The notes beneath the pieces are model-generated. The model made no database searches, had not been told where the DNA came from, and saw only the letters and a list, made by a program, of their open reading frames with translations. A program made the translations under genes and the position numbers. A stretch of 64,000 nucleotides of DNA from Collinsella sp. (GTDB taxonomy: Bacteria; Actinomycetota; Coriobacteriia; Coriobacteriales; Coriobacteriaceae): assembly GCA_018368345.1 (NCBI GenBank), contig JAGZEK010000002.1, positions 62,001 to 126,000 on the forward strand, in the 5' to 3' direction. Within the stretch, counting starts at the first letter, position 1, and each line of letters starts with the position of its first letter. Positions 1 through 8,803 of this stretch are shown here, piece by piece.

Positions 1-771
1 CACGGGCTCAAAGTCATAGCGGCCCGTCTCGCCCACGCCGTGGCACACCAGGCGAGAACCCGTACCGTCGCACCAGCCGGCTTCGTCCTCGTTGTCGACG
101 ACCTCAAAATCCTTGGCGTGCAGCACGCGAATCTTACTGCCGCATAAGTAGAGCATACGCGCGGTGATTTCCTGCGCCTCGCCAACGACGCTGGGATGCA
201 GCAGCGACACCGGGTCGTAGATCACGCCGAGCGCCGGGCTCGGGACGCGCTCCAGCACCTCACGGCAGCGATCTGGCGTGTTGACCGTCTCGTTCCAGCC
301 GGGCTCGATCAGTATTTGCCCACCCACGGCCTCGGCGCACTCGCAGACGCGCGCGAGTCCATCCATAAACGCATCGAGTGCCTCGTCGGTCATACGGTCG
401 TCAGCAACGCGGTTCTGCGCATTGGGACGACCGGTCTCGGTGCCAACCGGACAGCCGCCGAGCATCTGAGCAAAGTTCAAGCACGCCTCGTACTCGGCAA
501 AGTTATCCGTGAGCTGTTGTCGATCGGGCGTCGCCAGATTCTTATAACAGCCGAGCACGGCGACCGAAACGCCCGCCTCATCGAGCACCGCACGCAAATG
601 CTCGGCGAGCTCGTGGGTCAGACCGCATCGATCGATTCCCATTGATGCGTAGAGCACCTTGCTCGGCAGCTGAATGCACGAAAAGCCCAGCTCCCCTGCC
701 ATGCGAATGCGTTCCTCGACGGTCCCCTGCGGAAGGTCGTGTAAACGCACGCCCGAAGTAATGGCCCCCAC
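1..771 (-). CDS. Sugar phosphate isomerase/epimerase (TIM barrel), cut by the window edge
   Basis: The visible 257 residues form the N-terminal and middle part of an AP-endonuclease-2/xylose-isomerase-like TIM barrel. Recognisable stretches are LGFSCIQLPSK near the start, GGQILIEPGW in the middle and VIYDPVSLLHP followed by KIRVLHAKDF, where acidic and His residues would bind the metal. Proteins of this family isomerise or epimerise sugars. The exact substrate cannot be read from the sequence, but the position directly after a GH105 gene suggests a product of pectin breakdown. The stop lies left of the window. I prefer the GTG at 771, because an AAGGGG Shine-Dalgarno sits 10 bases upstream; another GTG at 780 overlaps that site too closely. 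The start lies two bases past the GH105 stop, so the two genes are probably translationally coupled. Confidence 0.75.
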   Translation of the reverse strand, partial: MGAITSGVRLHDLPQGTVEERIRMAGELGFSCIQLPSKVLYASMGIDRCGLTHELAEHLRAVLDEAGVSVAVLGCYKNLATPDRQQLTDNFAEYEACLNFAQMLGGCPVGTETGRPNAQNRVADDRMTDEALDAFMDGLARVCECAEAVGGQILIEPGWNETVNTPDRCREVLERVPSPALGVIYDPVSLLHPSVVGEAQEITARMLYLCGSKIRVLHAKDFEVVDNEDEAGWCDGTGSRLVCHGVGETGRYDFEPV

Positions 772-772
772 A

Positions 773-2011
773 CTATTCACGCCCCTTATGAGCATTGATG
801 CCCGGGGTGTAGCCGCCAAACGGGTCATCGATGGAGCACACGCCCGAAGGGGCGAGCGGATCGCGCTTGCCTGCCAACTTGTCATGATGCATGGTCTCGA
901 TATAGGCGAGCACCAGCGGCGCCACGCCCTTCGCGTCGTTTTTGACAACGGGCTCGCTCATGTAGTAGCCAAACGTGCCCTCGCGGTGCGCGGTGTTGCC
1001 AAGGCCCGCCACCAGGCAGATGTTGTCGAGCGCCAGCTGCCCGTCACGCTCGGACAGGCAAGTGTCGCAAATGCCATCAAACGCACGGCGACCGTACTGG
1101 TAGTAGCGCTCGCCCAGCACGCCCAGGCGCACGCCCTTCATGATGGCGTTGGCGAAGATGGCGCTGCCCGACTCCTCCAGATAGTTGGGGGCGATGTTGG
1201 GCAGGTTGATGACCTGGTGCCACATGCCGGTCTTCTCGTCCTGATACGGCAGCATGGCGTCGATCAGGTCGTGGAACATCTTGCGGATCTCGTCCTTCTC
1301 GGCCGACATCGAGGGCGACATGAGCTCCCAGGTATCGATGAGCGCCATGGCAAACCAACCCTCGGCGCGCAGCCAGAAGTTGGCCGAAAGACCGGTGACT
1401 GGGTCGCACCAGAACTGCTTGCGGCTCGCGTCGTAGGCGTGATAGTACAGGCCGTTGAGGGGGTTGCGCATCAGGTCATGCACGACCTGGAACATATGGA
1501 AGCTATCCGAGCAGGCACGGCGGTTGTGGAAGCTCAGCTCGTACTGCATGTAGAACGGCTGGGCCATGTACATGCCGTCGAGCCAGATCTGGTTGGGATA
1601 GACGGCCTTGTGCCAAAACACGCCCTCTTTGGTGCGCGGCTGGGACTCGAGCTGACGGTAGATGGTATCCATGGCGGCACGGTATTTGGGCTTGCCCACC
1701 AGGTCATACAGCTTATAGAGGGTCTTGCCCGCGTTGACGTTGTCGAGATTGTACTCCTCGGGGTTGTAATGCTTGATGGTGCCGTCTTCCTGGACAAAGA
1801 AGTCGATATAGTCGTCGGCGAAGGTCAGGTAACGCTGCTCGCCGGTGATCTCGTACAGCTCGATGAGTGCCTTGATCATGCAGCCGTCAATGTAATTCCA
1901 GGTGTTCTCCTTGCCGGCGCGAAGCTTTTCGATATTCCAGGCCGGCACCTGAGGCGTAGAGGTCTCGATCAACTGCTCGATATAACGGTCCAGAATCTGA
2001 TTGCAACCCAT
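773..2011 (-). CDS. GH105/GH88 unsaturated rhamnogalacturonyl/galacturonyl hydrolase
   Basis: A 412-residue protein of the YteR/YesR family, which removes the 4,5-unsaturated galacturonyl residue from the non-reducing end of pectin oligomers made by lyases. The alpha/alpha-barrel is full length. Family-typical stretches are QIWLDGMYMAQPFYMQ near residue 170, DASRKQFWCDPVTG and NFWLRAEGWFAMAL, the last matching the conserved (R)A(N/E)GW segment near the active site. There is no signal peptide, so it acts in the cytoplasm on imported oligomers. The ATG has GAGGGG six bases upstream. It is the first gene after a promoter with two LacI-type operators and is followed without a gap by a sugar isomerase-like gene. 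Confidence 0.88.
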   Translation of the reverse strand: MGCNQILDRYIEQLIETSTPQVPAWNIEKLRAGKENTWNYIDGCMIKALIELYEITGEQRYLTFADDYIDFFVQEDGTIKHYNPEEYNLDNVNAGKTLYKLYDLVGKPKYRAAMDTIYRQLESQPRTKEGVFWHKAVYPNQIWLDGMYMAQPFYMQYELSFHNRRACSDSFHMFQVVHDLMRNPLNGLYYHAYDASRKQFWCDPVTGLSANFWLRAEGWFAMALIDTWELMSPSMSAEKDEIRKMFHDLIDAMLPYQDEKTGMWHQVINLPNIAPNYLEESGSAIFANAIMKGVRLGVLGERYYQYGRRAFDGICDTCLSERDGQLALDNICLVAGLGNTAHREGTFGYYMSEPVVKNDAKGVAPLVLAYIETMHHDKLAGKRDPLAPSGVCSIDDPFGGYTPGINAHKGRE

Positions 2012-2036
2012 TGCTGTCCCCTCTGACGTTATTGAT

Positions 2037-2132
2037 GGGTGAACGTTTCCCCTAGTGTAACGCGAACGGGGATTATAGGGTGAACGTTAACCCTATAATC
2101 CCCGTGAACGGCAAACTTTTAACGGCAAACGG
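2037..2132 (-). promoter_or_regulatory. Promoter with two LacI-type operators and a 16-bp-arm inverted repeat, upstream of GH105
   Basis: Read on the minus strand, TTCACC (2084-2079) lies 18-19 bases before TTACAC/TACACT (2060-2054), a plausible -35/-10 pair. One operator copy centred at 2085/2086 covers the -35 and a second (GGGTGAACGTTTCCCC, 2037-2052) lies just after the -10. The upstream operator sits inside a perfect inverted repeat with 16-base arms (2066-2081 and 2090-2105) and an 8-base loop. Two direct copies of AACGGCAAAC (2107-2116, 2121-2130) follow and overlap the end of the SGNH gene. The layout matches the promoters at 8508 and 13461. The inverted repeat might also end SGNH transcription, but no T-run follows it. 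Confidence 0.7.
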
Positions 2133-2787
2133 CGGTGAGGCCCGCAGTGATGCGATGCGCCAGGCGCTCATAGCCGGCAGGGCTGTAATGCAGACCGTCC
2201 GGCATGTAGAGCTCGCGGTGCTCCGGCAAAAACGGGCTGATGCCGCTTTGCGCATACAGGTCGATCACCGGCACCGAGTAGCGATCGCAGACCTCCAGCA
2301 TCGCGCGCACATAGGCGTCTTGCGTCAGGCCCAGATGGTTGGCCTCGTTGCTTGCCGGAATATCCTTCTCGTGTTTGCCGCTCGTCTTGCACGGCGTCAT
2401 AAACACCAGCTTTGCCTGAGGCGAGCGCGCCGTGATGGTGCGGATCAGGTAGTCGAGCGCACCGTAGAACTCGTGCACGTCCGTGCTGCCCAGCTCTCCC
2501 AGCGGCACGTTACGGCTAAAGTCGTTAACGCCGCCAAAGACGATGCAGATATCTGCCGTGTGATCGATGCCGTCCAAGCGCTCGACAAACGAATCGCTAC
2601 GGTCGGCCTTGACGGCAATACGCGAACCCTTAATACCAAAGTTCTCGATCGTAGCGCCGCCCAGCAGCGCACCCAGGTGCGAGGTCCAAGAGATGTCGTT
2701 GCCTCCCCCGCCGCATCCGTTATCGCCCCAGGTGGTCGAATCGCCAAAGCAGCAGACGGTCGATTCGCTCAAGTTTTTCGTTTCCAT
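2119..2787 (-). CDS. SGNH/GDSL-family esterase (probable pectin or sugar acetylesterase)
   Basis: A 222-residue SGNH hydrolase. Block I is CCFGDSTTWGD near residue 15 with the catalytic Ser, block III is GGVNDFS (Gly-x-Asn-Asp) near residue 84, and block V is DGLHYSPAGY near residue 203 with the catalytic Asp and His. Such enzymes remove acetyl groups, and the location between GH105 and a pectin methylesterase fusion points to acetylated galacturonide or rhamnogalacturonide. No signal peptide is present, so it is probably intracellular. I chose the ATG at 2787 because GAGGAG lies about six bases upstream; an earlier in-frame ATG at 2838 lacks a site. It lies 69 bases after the PME fusion and probably shares its transcript. 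Confidence 0.82.
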   Translation of the reverse strand: METKNLSESTVCCFGDSTTWGDNGCGGGGNDISWTSHLGALLGGATIENFGIKGSRIAVKADRSDSFVERLDGIDHTADICIVFGGVNDFSRNVPLGELGSTDVHEFYGALDYLIRTITARSPQAKLVFMTPCKTSGKHEKDIPASNEANHLGLTQDAYVRAMLEVCDRYSVPVIDLYAQSGISPFLPEHRELYMPDGLHYSPAGYERLAHRITAGLTAVCR

Positions 2788-2856
2788 ATTCTTCTCCTCA
2801 CCCGCACACCGGCGGTCATACAGGTACATACCGTTCATTCACAACATATCGAGGGA

Positions 2857-5022
2857 CTATGCGTGGGCGTATTCCGCAACTTGCGAATCGAGCCATTCGA
2901 TATCCTCGGCAAGATGCGCCACGCCCAGGTGGTGTCCACCCGGGCAGACCTCGTGCAGAAGGTTTTCGTCCTTGCCCAGCAGCGCGTAGGCGTCGCGAAC
3001 GATATCGAGCTGCTCGTCTACGTTCGCAAGCCCGCGGGCGCCGTTGAGATGGTCTTTCTCGCAGCTCTGAACCAAGAGCGGCCGTGGCGCGACAAGCGAT
3101 GCAATGTCGCCCATGTCGAGCAGACGCCAGAGTCCAGGCGTGTAATTGCAGCTGCAATTGCCGTTGAGGTGCAGTAGCGAATCATCAACGCCGTACAGAT
3201 AGCCCGAGACAAACGCCTTGCGCACGCGCGGGTCGAGCGCGGACAGGTACAACGTCATGTAACCGCCGCCCGAAAAACCAAAGCAGCCCAGGTCGTCCAT
3301 GGCAATGTCACCGCGTGTCTCCAAGTAATCAATCAAGCGCATGTTGTCCCAGGCGTTGAGGCCCGCGACCGTAAGACCCAGCGGCTCGGCCATACGTGCT
3401 TGATTCAGACACGTACCGCGCAGGTAGCTGTTCTCGTCGTCGCCCTGACCCTTCCAGTCACGACGGTATCCCCAACCACGCGCATCGGGGCAGACGGTCA
3501 CATAACCCATGCGCGCCAAACGCAGACCGTAGTCGTAATTGAACTTACGCACGGCATCGTCGACCGCCGGCACGCCCGCAACGCCGGCTATGCTTGCAGC
3601 ACCCGCCCCCTGGTGACCATGCGGGCAGATATAGCAGCGCTTGAGTCCCCGCTCGTCAAGCTTGGGGCGGGACGGCTCCAACAGGTAAAACGGCATCCAC
3701 ACATCGTGCTCAACCTGCAACACCGCATGAGTACGCACGATGCTGCCGGCAACCCGCACGCGATTGAGCTCACGAATCTCAATCGGGGCGCGGTCCATAA
3801 GCGAAAGACCCAAAATATCGTACAGACGAGTCCTGGTCGCAGCCTTCCATGCCTCAAAGTCTATGGGAGTCTTGCCCGTAAATGCGGCCGAGCGCCCCTC
3901 GCGCTTCAGTCGGGCGCGCAGCGCAGGTTCGTCCTCGTAGTACGTCTCGATGTGCACGGTGCGGCCATTGGCAGATAGCCCGGCCGTCTCTACCGCATCA
4001 CCGTCGCCGCCCTCGGGATCCCAACCATCCGTGCCGGCAAGCACTCGGTCACGCGCATAGCGTTCGGAATCCTGACCGGTCAGGCAATGCGCCCACGGCA
4101 CCCAAGCGGCAGTATCACCCGCCGGGCCAAACAGGGCACCGCCGGCATACAGGGTGCCGTCATGTGCCGCTGGCTTATTCCAATCCCACCAACCCTCGAG
4201 TGAAATATGGGGGCCCAGCCAGCATTCGAGCAAAACGGTCTGGGCCCACTCGCGCCATGGACGACCTAGATAGACCGATCCGGGGGCAATGCCCTCATCG
4301 GCTGTAAACGAACAGCCATGAAACACAAATCCGTACGGCTCGCCCTGAGGCGTGGAGGCTGCCGTTACATACCCGTTGACATCCATATCGCGGTTGAGCG
4401 AGCGAATCTCACACCCCTCAAAGTAGGCACGCGCGCCGCCAAAGATAAAGTCGACATCGCCCTCGATCCGGCAACGTCGAAAATACTGCCGCCCCACGCG
4501 GCGCGGGGCGAACTGCTTGGGGCCTATAAAGCCGCCCGGCTTGGCCTCGCGCGGCGGCAGCGGCCCCAAAAAGAGCGTGTCCTGGTGTCCCTTAATGCAG
4601 CAGGCATCGACAACCAGGCGGTCACCATCGGCATACAGGGCAATCGCCTGGCCGACCTCGCGCCCATCACCGGCGTTGTTTTCGATTGTTAGACCCGCAA
4701 GCGTCACGTCGTCGGCATCGACCAGCACCGTGTACGTACGGAAGGTGCCGAGTCTTCCATCCTGGCCGCTACCATCTTCCGAAGGCATCTTGGCACCCAG
4801 GCCTCCCACGATACGCACGCTGTCGGCCGTCTCGCCCTCGAGCGTCACATGCGGACGACGAATTTCGACCCGTTCGCGGTACTCACCCGGCGCCACCAGC
4901 ACGCGCACCGGCACGGTCACATCGGGCACACACCGCTCCGCCGCCTCGAGCGCCGCCGAAATGCTGCGATACGCGCCTTCGCGTTCGAGCGATACCTCAA
5001 AGAGCTGTTCTTTACCACTCAT
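2857..5022 (-). CDS. Pectin methylesterase fused to an alpha/beta-hydrolase esterase
   Basis: A 721-residue two-domain protein. Residues 1 to about 340 are a CE8 pectin methylesterase beta-helix: QDTL at 147-150, VDFIFG at 190-195 with the nucleophile Asp, and YLGRPW at 251-256 with the substrate-binding Arg. Residues about 380-721 are an alpha/beta hydrolase resembling acetyl-xylan-esterase-like enzymes: nucleophile elbow GFSGGG at 582-587 (Ser584), a likely acid in SCEKDHL near 655 and the catalytic His in GGHH near 697. One polypeptide could remove both methyl and acyl groups from oligogalacturonides. There is no signal peptide, which is unusual for pectin methylesterases. The start has only a weak upstream purine stretch (AGAAAG). 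It lies downstream of GH28 after a 131-base gap. Confidence 0.85.
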   Translation of the reverse strand: MSGKEQLFEVSLEREGAYRSISAALEAAERCVPDVTVPVRVLVAPGEYRERVEIRRPHVTLEGETADSVRIVGGLGAKMPSEDGSGQDGRLGTFRTYTVLVDADDVTLAGLTIENNAGDGREVGQAIALYADGDRLVVDACCIKGHQDTLFLGPLPPREAKPGGFIGPKQFAPRRVGRQYFRRCRIEGDVDFIFGGARAYFEGCEIRSLNRDMDVNGYVTAASTPQGEPYGFVFHGCSFTADEGIAPGSVYLGRPWREWAQTVLLECWLGPHISLEGWWDWNKPAAHDGTLYAGGALFGPAGDTAAWVPWAHCLTGQDSERYARDRVLAGTDGWDPEGGDGDAVETAGLSANGRTVHIETYYEDEPALRARLKREGRSAAFTGKTPIDFEAWKAATRTRLYDILGLSLMDRAPIEIRELNRVRVAGSIVRTHAVLQVEHDVWMPFYLLEPSRPKLDERGLKRCYICPHGHQGAGAASIAGVAGVPAVDDAVRKFNYDYGLRLARMGYVTVCPDARGWGYRRDWKGQGDDENSYLRGTCLNQARMAEPLGLTVAGLNAWDNMRLIDYLETRGDIAMDDLGCFGFSGGGYMTLYLSALDPRVRKAFVSGYLYGVDDSLLHLNGNCSCNYTPGLWRLLDMGDIASLVAPRPLLVQSCEKDHLNGARGLANVDEQLDIVRDAYALLGKDENLLHEVCPGGHHLGVAHLAEDIEWLDSQVAEYAHA

Positions 5023-5080
5023 CTGTCATTACGCTTTCTGTCACAGAACACCCACCGTGCAATACCGGCACCTATAGATT

Positions 5081-5116
5081 GCGTGCGACAGCCGGGCAGA
5101 CCCGACCGTCGCACGC
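5081..5116 (-). other. Intergenic hairpin between GH28 and the PME fusion
   Basis: GCGTGCGAC (5081-5089) and GTCGCACGC (5108-5116) form a perfect 9-base stem with an 18-base loop. No T-run follows on the minus strand, so it may be a processing site or weak attenuator rather than a strong terminator. Confidence 0.45.
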
Positions 5117-5153
5117 CTCAACATGCCGTATTCACTTGTGCAGGAGCACTACC

Positions 5154-6749
5154 CTACGCGCGGATAACCTTGTCGACGTTTTGCAGCTGCAGCTCGTCGC
5201 CATCCTGACCCTCGATGCGCACGTTCTGCAGGTCGAGGACTTTCACGTTCTGCGCGATGATGCCCTGGCGCACCATGGGCTCCACGCCGCAGGCCATGGC
5301 CGGCACAAAGGGCTCGGCATCGGCGGCAAAGGTCACATGGACATCCTGGAACGTCAGGCGCGTCACCTTGCTCTCGGGAAGGCCCGTGATATAGGCCACG
5401 GCAGCATGGCAGTTGGTGGCCTCGATATCGCAAAACGTCGTGGCACCAAAGCCGGGCGTGCGGTCGTCGACAGGCAAAGCCTCGCGAGACTGCACGTAAT
5501 CGGTCTTGCCGTCCTTGTCACAGAAGTAGAAGGAGTTGACCACGAAGGGCGTGAGCACCTCGTCCATGCGAATGTGCTCAAAGGTGATGCCCTCGTTAAC
5601 GGCGTCCTTGCCGCGCCCGCGGCGGGTCTTGACGCGCAGGCCGCGGTCGGTGCGCTCAAAGAGGCACTTGCTCACGGTAAGGTCCTTGATGCCGCCGGCA
5701 GCCTCTGAACCCAGGACCACGGCGCCGTGACCATCGTGCATGTAGCAGTGAGAGATCAGCACGTCGTGCGTGGCGGGACGAAGCTCGGGCTCAATGCCCA
5801 GCTTGCCGCTCTTGATGGCGATGCAGTCGTCACCCACTGAGAACTGACAACCAAGGATGCGAACAAAACCGCAGCTCTCGGGATCGAAGCCGTCGGTGTT
5901 GTGGGAGTTCTTGGGGCCCTCGATGGACAGGCAGAGCGCATCGACGTGCTCGCACAGGATGGGATGGATATTCCACGCCGGGCTGTTGCGCACGGTGAAG
6001 CCGGCCAAGCTCACGTTCTCACACTCGGATAGGAAGATCATGCGCGGGCGGGCGACCTCGCGGCCCTCCTCCGGGCGAAAGATGTTCTTAAAGTCCTTGT
6101 TCCACCAGTTGTCCTCGGCAAAATCAGTCTGACCGTCGATCGCGCCGCGACCATAGATGCACACGTCGTGCACGCTCAGACCCGTAAAGGTAGAGCAGTA
6201 GGTCGAGAAGCTCTCGCCCTCCCAGCGGCCCAGGGGCAGCATATCGGTGCCGGCATACCCGGCGCCCTCGTTGCCCGTGACCGTGCCCGGAATGTAGGCA
6301 AGCGAGGCACGATCGTGGCGGGCCAGCAGCACCGCTCCCTCGGCGAGCTCGATGTTGATATTGCTCTTAAGGAAGAGAGACTTGATGCGATAACTACCGG
6401 CGGGGATCAGCACGCGGCCACCCTTGGGGCAAGCCATGATGGCAGCCTGGATGTTGGTGGTGTCATCATGCTCGGCATCGCCCTTGGCGCCACAATCGCG
6501 AACGTTGATGGTAAAGGGCTCAGCCGGCGTGGTGACACCTACGCTCAGCTCACGCTCGCCACAAACAAAACGAACCAGGTTGCGCTTGCCGGGGGTCAGG
6601 CCGTCGACATAGGTCTCGACCGTATTCGTGGTACCGGCGGGCTCGTCGTTGACAAAGATCTCCCACGTATCAGCACAGGTAAAGTAGCCGCCGTCGTCAA
6701 GCTCGATCACGGCCGCGCGGGCGTTGCGCCAGATAACGTTCGTCTCCAT
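5154..6749 (-). CDS. GH28 polygalacturonase (probably exo-acting)
   Basis: A 531-residue protein with an N-terminal fibronectin-III-like segment (about 1-80), then a right-handed beta-helix of family GH28. All four family signatures are present: NTDGFD at 284-289, GDD at 306-308, GHG at 340-342 and RVK at 372-374, giving the three catalytic Asp residues and the substrate-binding His, Arg and Lys. It hydrolyses alpha-1,4-galacturonan. The extra N-terminal domain and overall length resemble exo-polygalacturonases that release mono- or di-galacturonate. No signal peptide is seen, so it probably works on imported oligomers. I chose the ATG at 6749 because AGGGAG sits six bases upstream. It begins just after the transporter's terminator, with a possible -10 (TACAAT) near 6788. 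Confidence 0.87.
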   Translation of the reverse strand: METNVIWRNARAAVIELDDGGYFTCADTWEIFVNDEPAGTTNTVETYVDGLTPGKRNLVRFVCGERELSVGVTTPAEPFTINVRDCGAKGDAEHDDTTNIQAAIMACPKGGRVLIPAGSYRIKSLFLKSNINIELAEGAVLLARHDRASLAYIPGTVTGNEGAGYAGTDMLPLGRWEGESFSTYCSTFTGLSVHDVCIYGRGAIDGQTDFAEDNWWNKDFKNIFRPEEGREVARPRMIFLSECENVSLAGFTVRNSPAWNIHPILCEHVDALCLSIEGPKNSHNTDGFDPESCGFVRILGCQFSVGDDCIAIKSGKLGIEPELRPATHDVLISHCYMHDGHGAVVLGSEAAGGIKDLTVSKCLFERTDRGLRVKTRRGRGKDAVNEGITFEHIRMDEVLTPFVVNSFYFCDKDGKTDYVQSREALPVDDRTPGFGATTFCDIEATNCHAAVAYITGLPESKVTRLTFQDVHVTFAADAEPFVPAMACGVEPMVRQGIIAQNVKVLDLQNVRIEGQDGDELQLQNVDKVIRA

Positions 6750-6796
6750 GGATTTCTCCCTCAAAAAGATGCTCTAAAGGCAAATTGTACGCTGTT

Positions 6797-6841
6797 AAAA
6801 AAGGGCCGTGCCTGCCGGCGGAATTCCGGTGGCACGGCCCT
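6797..6841 (-). terminator. Rho-independent terminator of the GPH transporter gene
   Basis: Perfect 11-base stem (6802-6812 with 6831-6841) followed on the minus strand by six T (6802-6797). Confidence 0.9.
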
Positions 6842-6864
6842 GTGATTTGGACGATATGTCGGCC

Positions 6865-8424
6865 TTACTCGGCGGGGGTTACGCTACCGTCCTGGAAGCC
6901 AACGTTGTTGTGGGCAAAGCAGTCCTCGTACTTGAAGCCGGAGAGCTCCTCGCAAAGCGCCTTGACCTCGGGCTTGACGTCGGCCATCTTGCCGCCCTCC
7001 TTGACGCGGCGGATCTCGTCGCAAAGGACGTCGCACTGCTCCTTGTCGATCTTGATGCCGCGGGCAAGGACAGCCGCGAGCAGGAAGAAGCCGGCGCAGC
7101 CGATGAGCATGTAGCCGCAGATGTACAGAGGCACGGTGGCGGGCTGGGTCACGGCGTCGCTGTTGCCGGCGGTCTGAATGAAGCCGGAGGCAGCAAGGAC
7201 GATGGCCCATGCGTTAACGGCGATAGCCTGGGCGATCTGCTGACAGAGCTGCTGAGCGGAGCTGTAGATGCCCTCGCGACGACGCAGGGTGATGAGCTCA
7301 TCGACATCGGGGATGTAGTTGAGCAGAACATCGGGCAGGTACTGGAAGCCGACGTAGAAGAACTTCCAGATGGCGAAGATGATGGGGTAGGCGATCATGG
7401 CGATGGCGACCGTGGAGGTGCCGTTGATCTGACCAAAGGCGAAGTAGTTGTAGGCGATGATGCACGCAGCGCAACCGACATTTGCGAGGTACCAAGACTT
7501 GTGGAAGCCTTTCTTGGCCATGAGGGCGACCCAGATAGCGGTGCAGACGATAGCGACGACCTTGCCAGGCATCTCCATCACGGACTCGTAGGACTTAGGA
7601 ATCTGCAGGCAGTAGACGATAAAGAAGGACAGGCAGGCAGACCAGCAGGCGGCGGCGAGCTTTGTGGAGACCTGTGCGTACAGAACCTTGCGGAAGGACT
7701 TGTTGCGGAAGGTGGAGATAACGTCGATGAAGAACTTCTTGATACCCTCGCCGACGCTCTCAATCTTCTCCTGAGCGACCTCCTCGGGGGTGTGCTCCCA
7801 CGTGGACAGGTACACGCAGAGCAGCGAGATTGCCATGACCGAAGCGTTGACCGTAGCGATGATGAAGTAGCTGAACGGGTTGGTCTCGCCGAAGGTGCCA
7901 AAGCCGAAGCCCACAAGTGCAGCCATCAGGAAGCCGGCGGCGTTACCAAAGAGATGCTTGTAGCCGGTGAGGTACGTACGCTCCTTAAAGTCGTCGGTCA
8001 TCTCAATGGTAAGCGGCGACAGGTTGGCGGTGCAGAACGTGTACGCGACGTTGTAGATCAGGTACAGCACAAAGTAGTACGGGAAGCCAAACGGCGTAGC
8101 CACGAAGATGAGCGGCTCGGCGATCATCATCGGGATGGCCAGCAAGATCCAGAAACGACGACGACCAAAGATGCGGCCAATCTTAGTGGCATAGAAGTTA
8201 TCGGCCACAAAGCCCATCAGCGGGCAAAGAATGGCGTTGACATAGATGGCAAACGAGCTGATCAGTGCAGCCTCGCCTGCGGACAGGCCACACTCCGTGG
8301 ACAGGAACAGCACCATGTAGCTGTGCGTAAAGGTCAGGGCACCGGAATTGAGCATACCGCCCATACCAAAGCCCAAGCGCGTCCAGAATGTGATCTTACG
8401 CTTTTTTCCGATCTTATTAGTCAT
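6865..8424 (-). CDS. GPH-family sugar:cation symporter (MFS), probable oligogalacturonide importer
   Basis: A 519-residue polytopic protein of the glycoside-pentoside-hexuronide:cation symporter family. The N-terminal half has the MelB-like opening (GFGMGGMLNSGALTF) and the loop 2-3 signature (CPLMGFVADN, then KIGRIFGRRRFWILLAIP). The central loop is long and charged (about 205-235), and the C-terminal tail of about 70 residues is cytoplasmic. It sits in the membrane and probably co-transports galacturonides with Na+ or H+. The substrate is inferred from being the only transporter in a pectin cluster and from sharing operators with GH105 and uxaC. The ATG at 8424 has GGGAG close upstream. It forms a single-gene transcript with its own promoter and terminator. 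Confidence 0.83.
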   Translation of the reverse strand: MTNKIGKKRKITFWTRLGFGMGGMLNSGALTFTHSYMVLFLSTECGLSAGEAALISSFAIYVNAILCPLMGFVADNFYATKIGRIFGRRRFWILLAIPMMIAEPLIFVATPFGFPYYFVLYLIYNVAYTFCTANLSPLTIEMTDDFKERTYLTGYKHLFGNAAGFLMAALVGFGFGTFGETNPFSYFIIATVNASVMAISLLCVYLSTWEHTPEEVAQEKIESVGEGIKKFFIDVISTFRNKSFRKVLYAQVSTKLAAACWSACLSFFIVYCLQIPKSYESVMEMPGKVVAIVCTAIWVALMAKKGFHKSWYLANVGCAACIIAYNYFAFGQINGTSTVAIAMIAYPIIFAIWKFFYVGFQYLPDVLLNYIPDVDELITLRRREGIYSSAQQLCQQIAQAIAVNAWAIVLAASGFIQTAGNSDAVTQPATVPLYICGYMLIGCAGFFLLAAVLARGIKIDKEQCDVLCDEIRRVKEGGKMADVKPEVKALCEELSGFKYEDCFAHNNVGFQDGSVTPAE

Positions 8425-8507
8425 CGAGCTCCCTCTCTTTTCTCGATTGTCTTGTAACAAGACATTTGAGTCCATACCGATGTCTGTCTGCATATCGCCC
8501 ACTCGTA

Positions 8508-8683
8508 GGGTGAACGTTTAGCTAGATTATGCGCGATTGCATATGATAGGTGAACGTTCACTTGTATATTATCCTTGAACGGTCGTTTTTTGCCGTTAAA
8601 CGGACATCTGACTTGAAAAAAATCACGATTACATGGGTATTGAGTGGGTTTAAATTTGAGGTCGATTAGGTGAACGTTTATTG
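8508..8683 (-). promoter_or_regulatory. Transporter promoter with three LacI-type operators
   Basis: The 379-base gap 8425-8803 holds this region, a terminator (8736-8771) and no gene. On the minus strand TTCACC (8554-8549) lies exactly 17 bases before CATAAT (8531-8526). Operator copies are AGGTGAACGTTCACTT (8548-8563) over the -35, GGGTGAACGTTTAGCT (8508-8523) right after the -10, and AGGTGAACGTTTATTG (8668-8683) about 120 bases upstream. A further inverted element (AACGG...CCGTT, about 8575-8603) lies between. A LacI-family dimer could block RNA polymerase here and loop to the distal copy. Confidence 0.78.
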
Positions 8684-8735
8684 TTTTCGCTGCTCCCGTA
8701 CCCTCAGGAAGACACGCCCGAACAGACAGAACAAA

Positions 8736-8771
8736 CATGGCCCCGCCGGGAACACTCCCGACGGGGCCATG
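8736..8771 (-). terminator. Terminator downstream of uxaA
   Basis: CATGGCCCCG (8736-8745) pairs with CGGGGCCATG (8762-8771), extended by an inner CGGG/CCCG. The minus strand then reads TTTGTTCTGTCTG. Confidence 0.8.
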
Positions 8772-8803
8772 GTCAATAGCGCCCTATGCGAACCCATTTA
8801 CCG

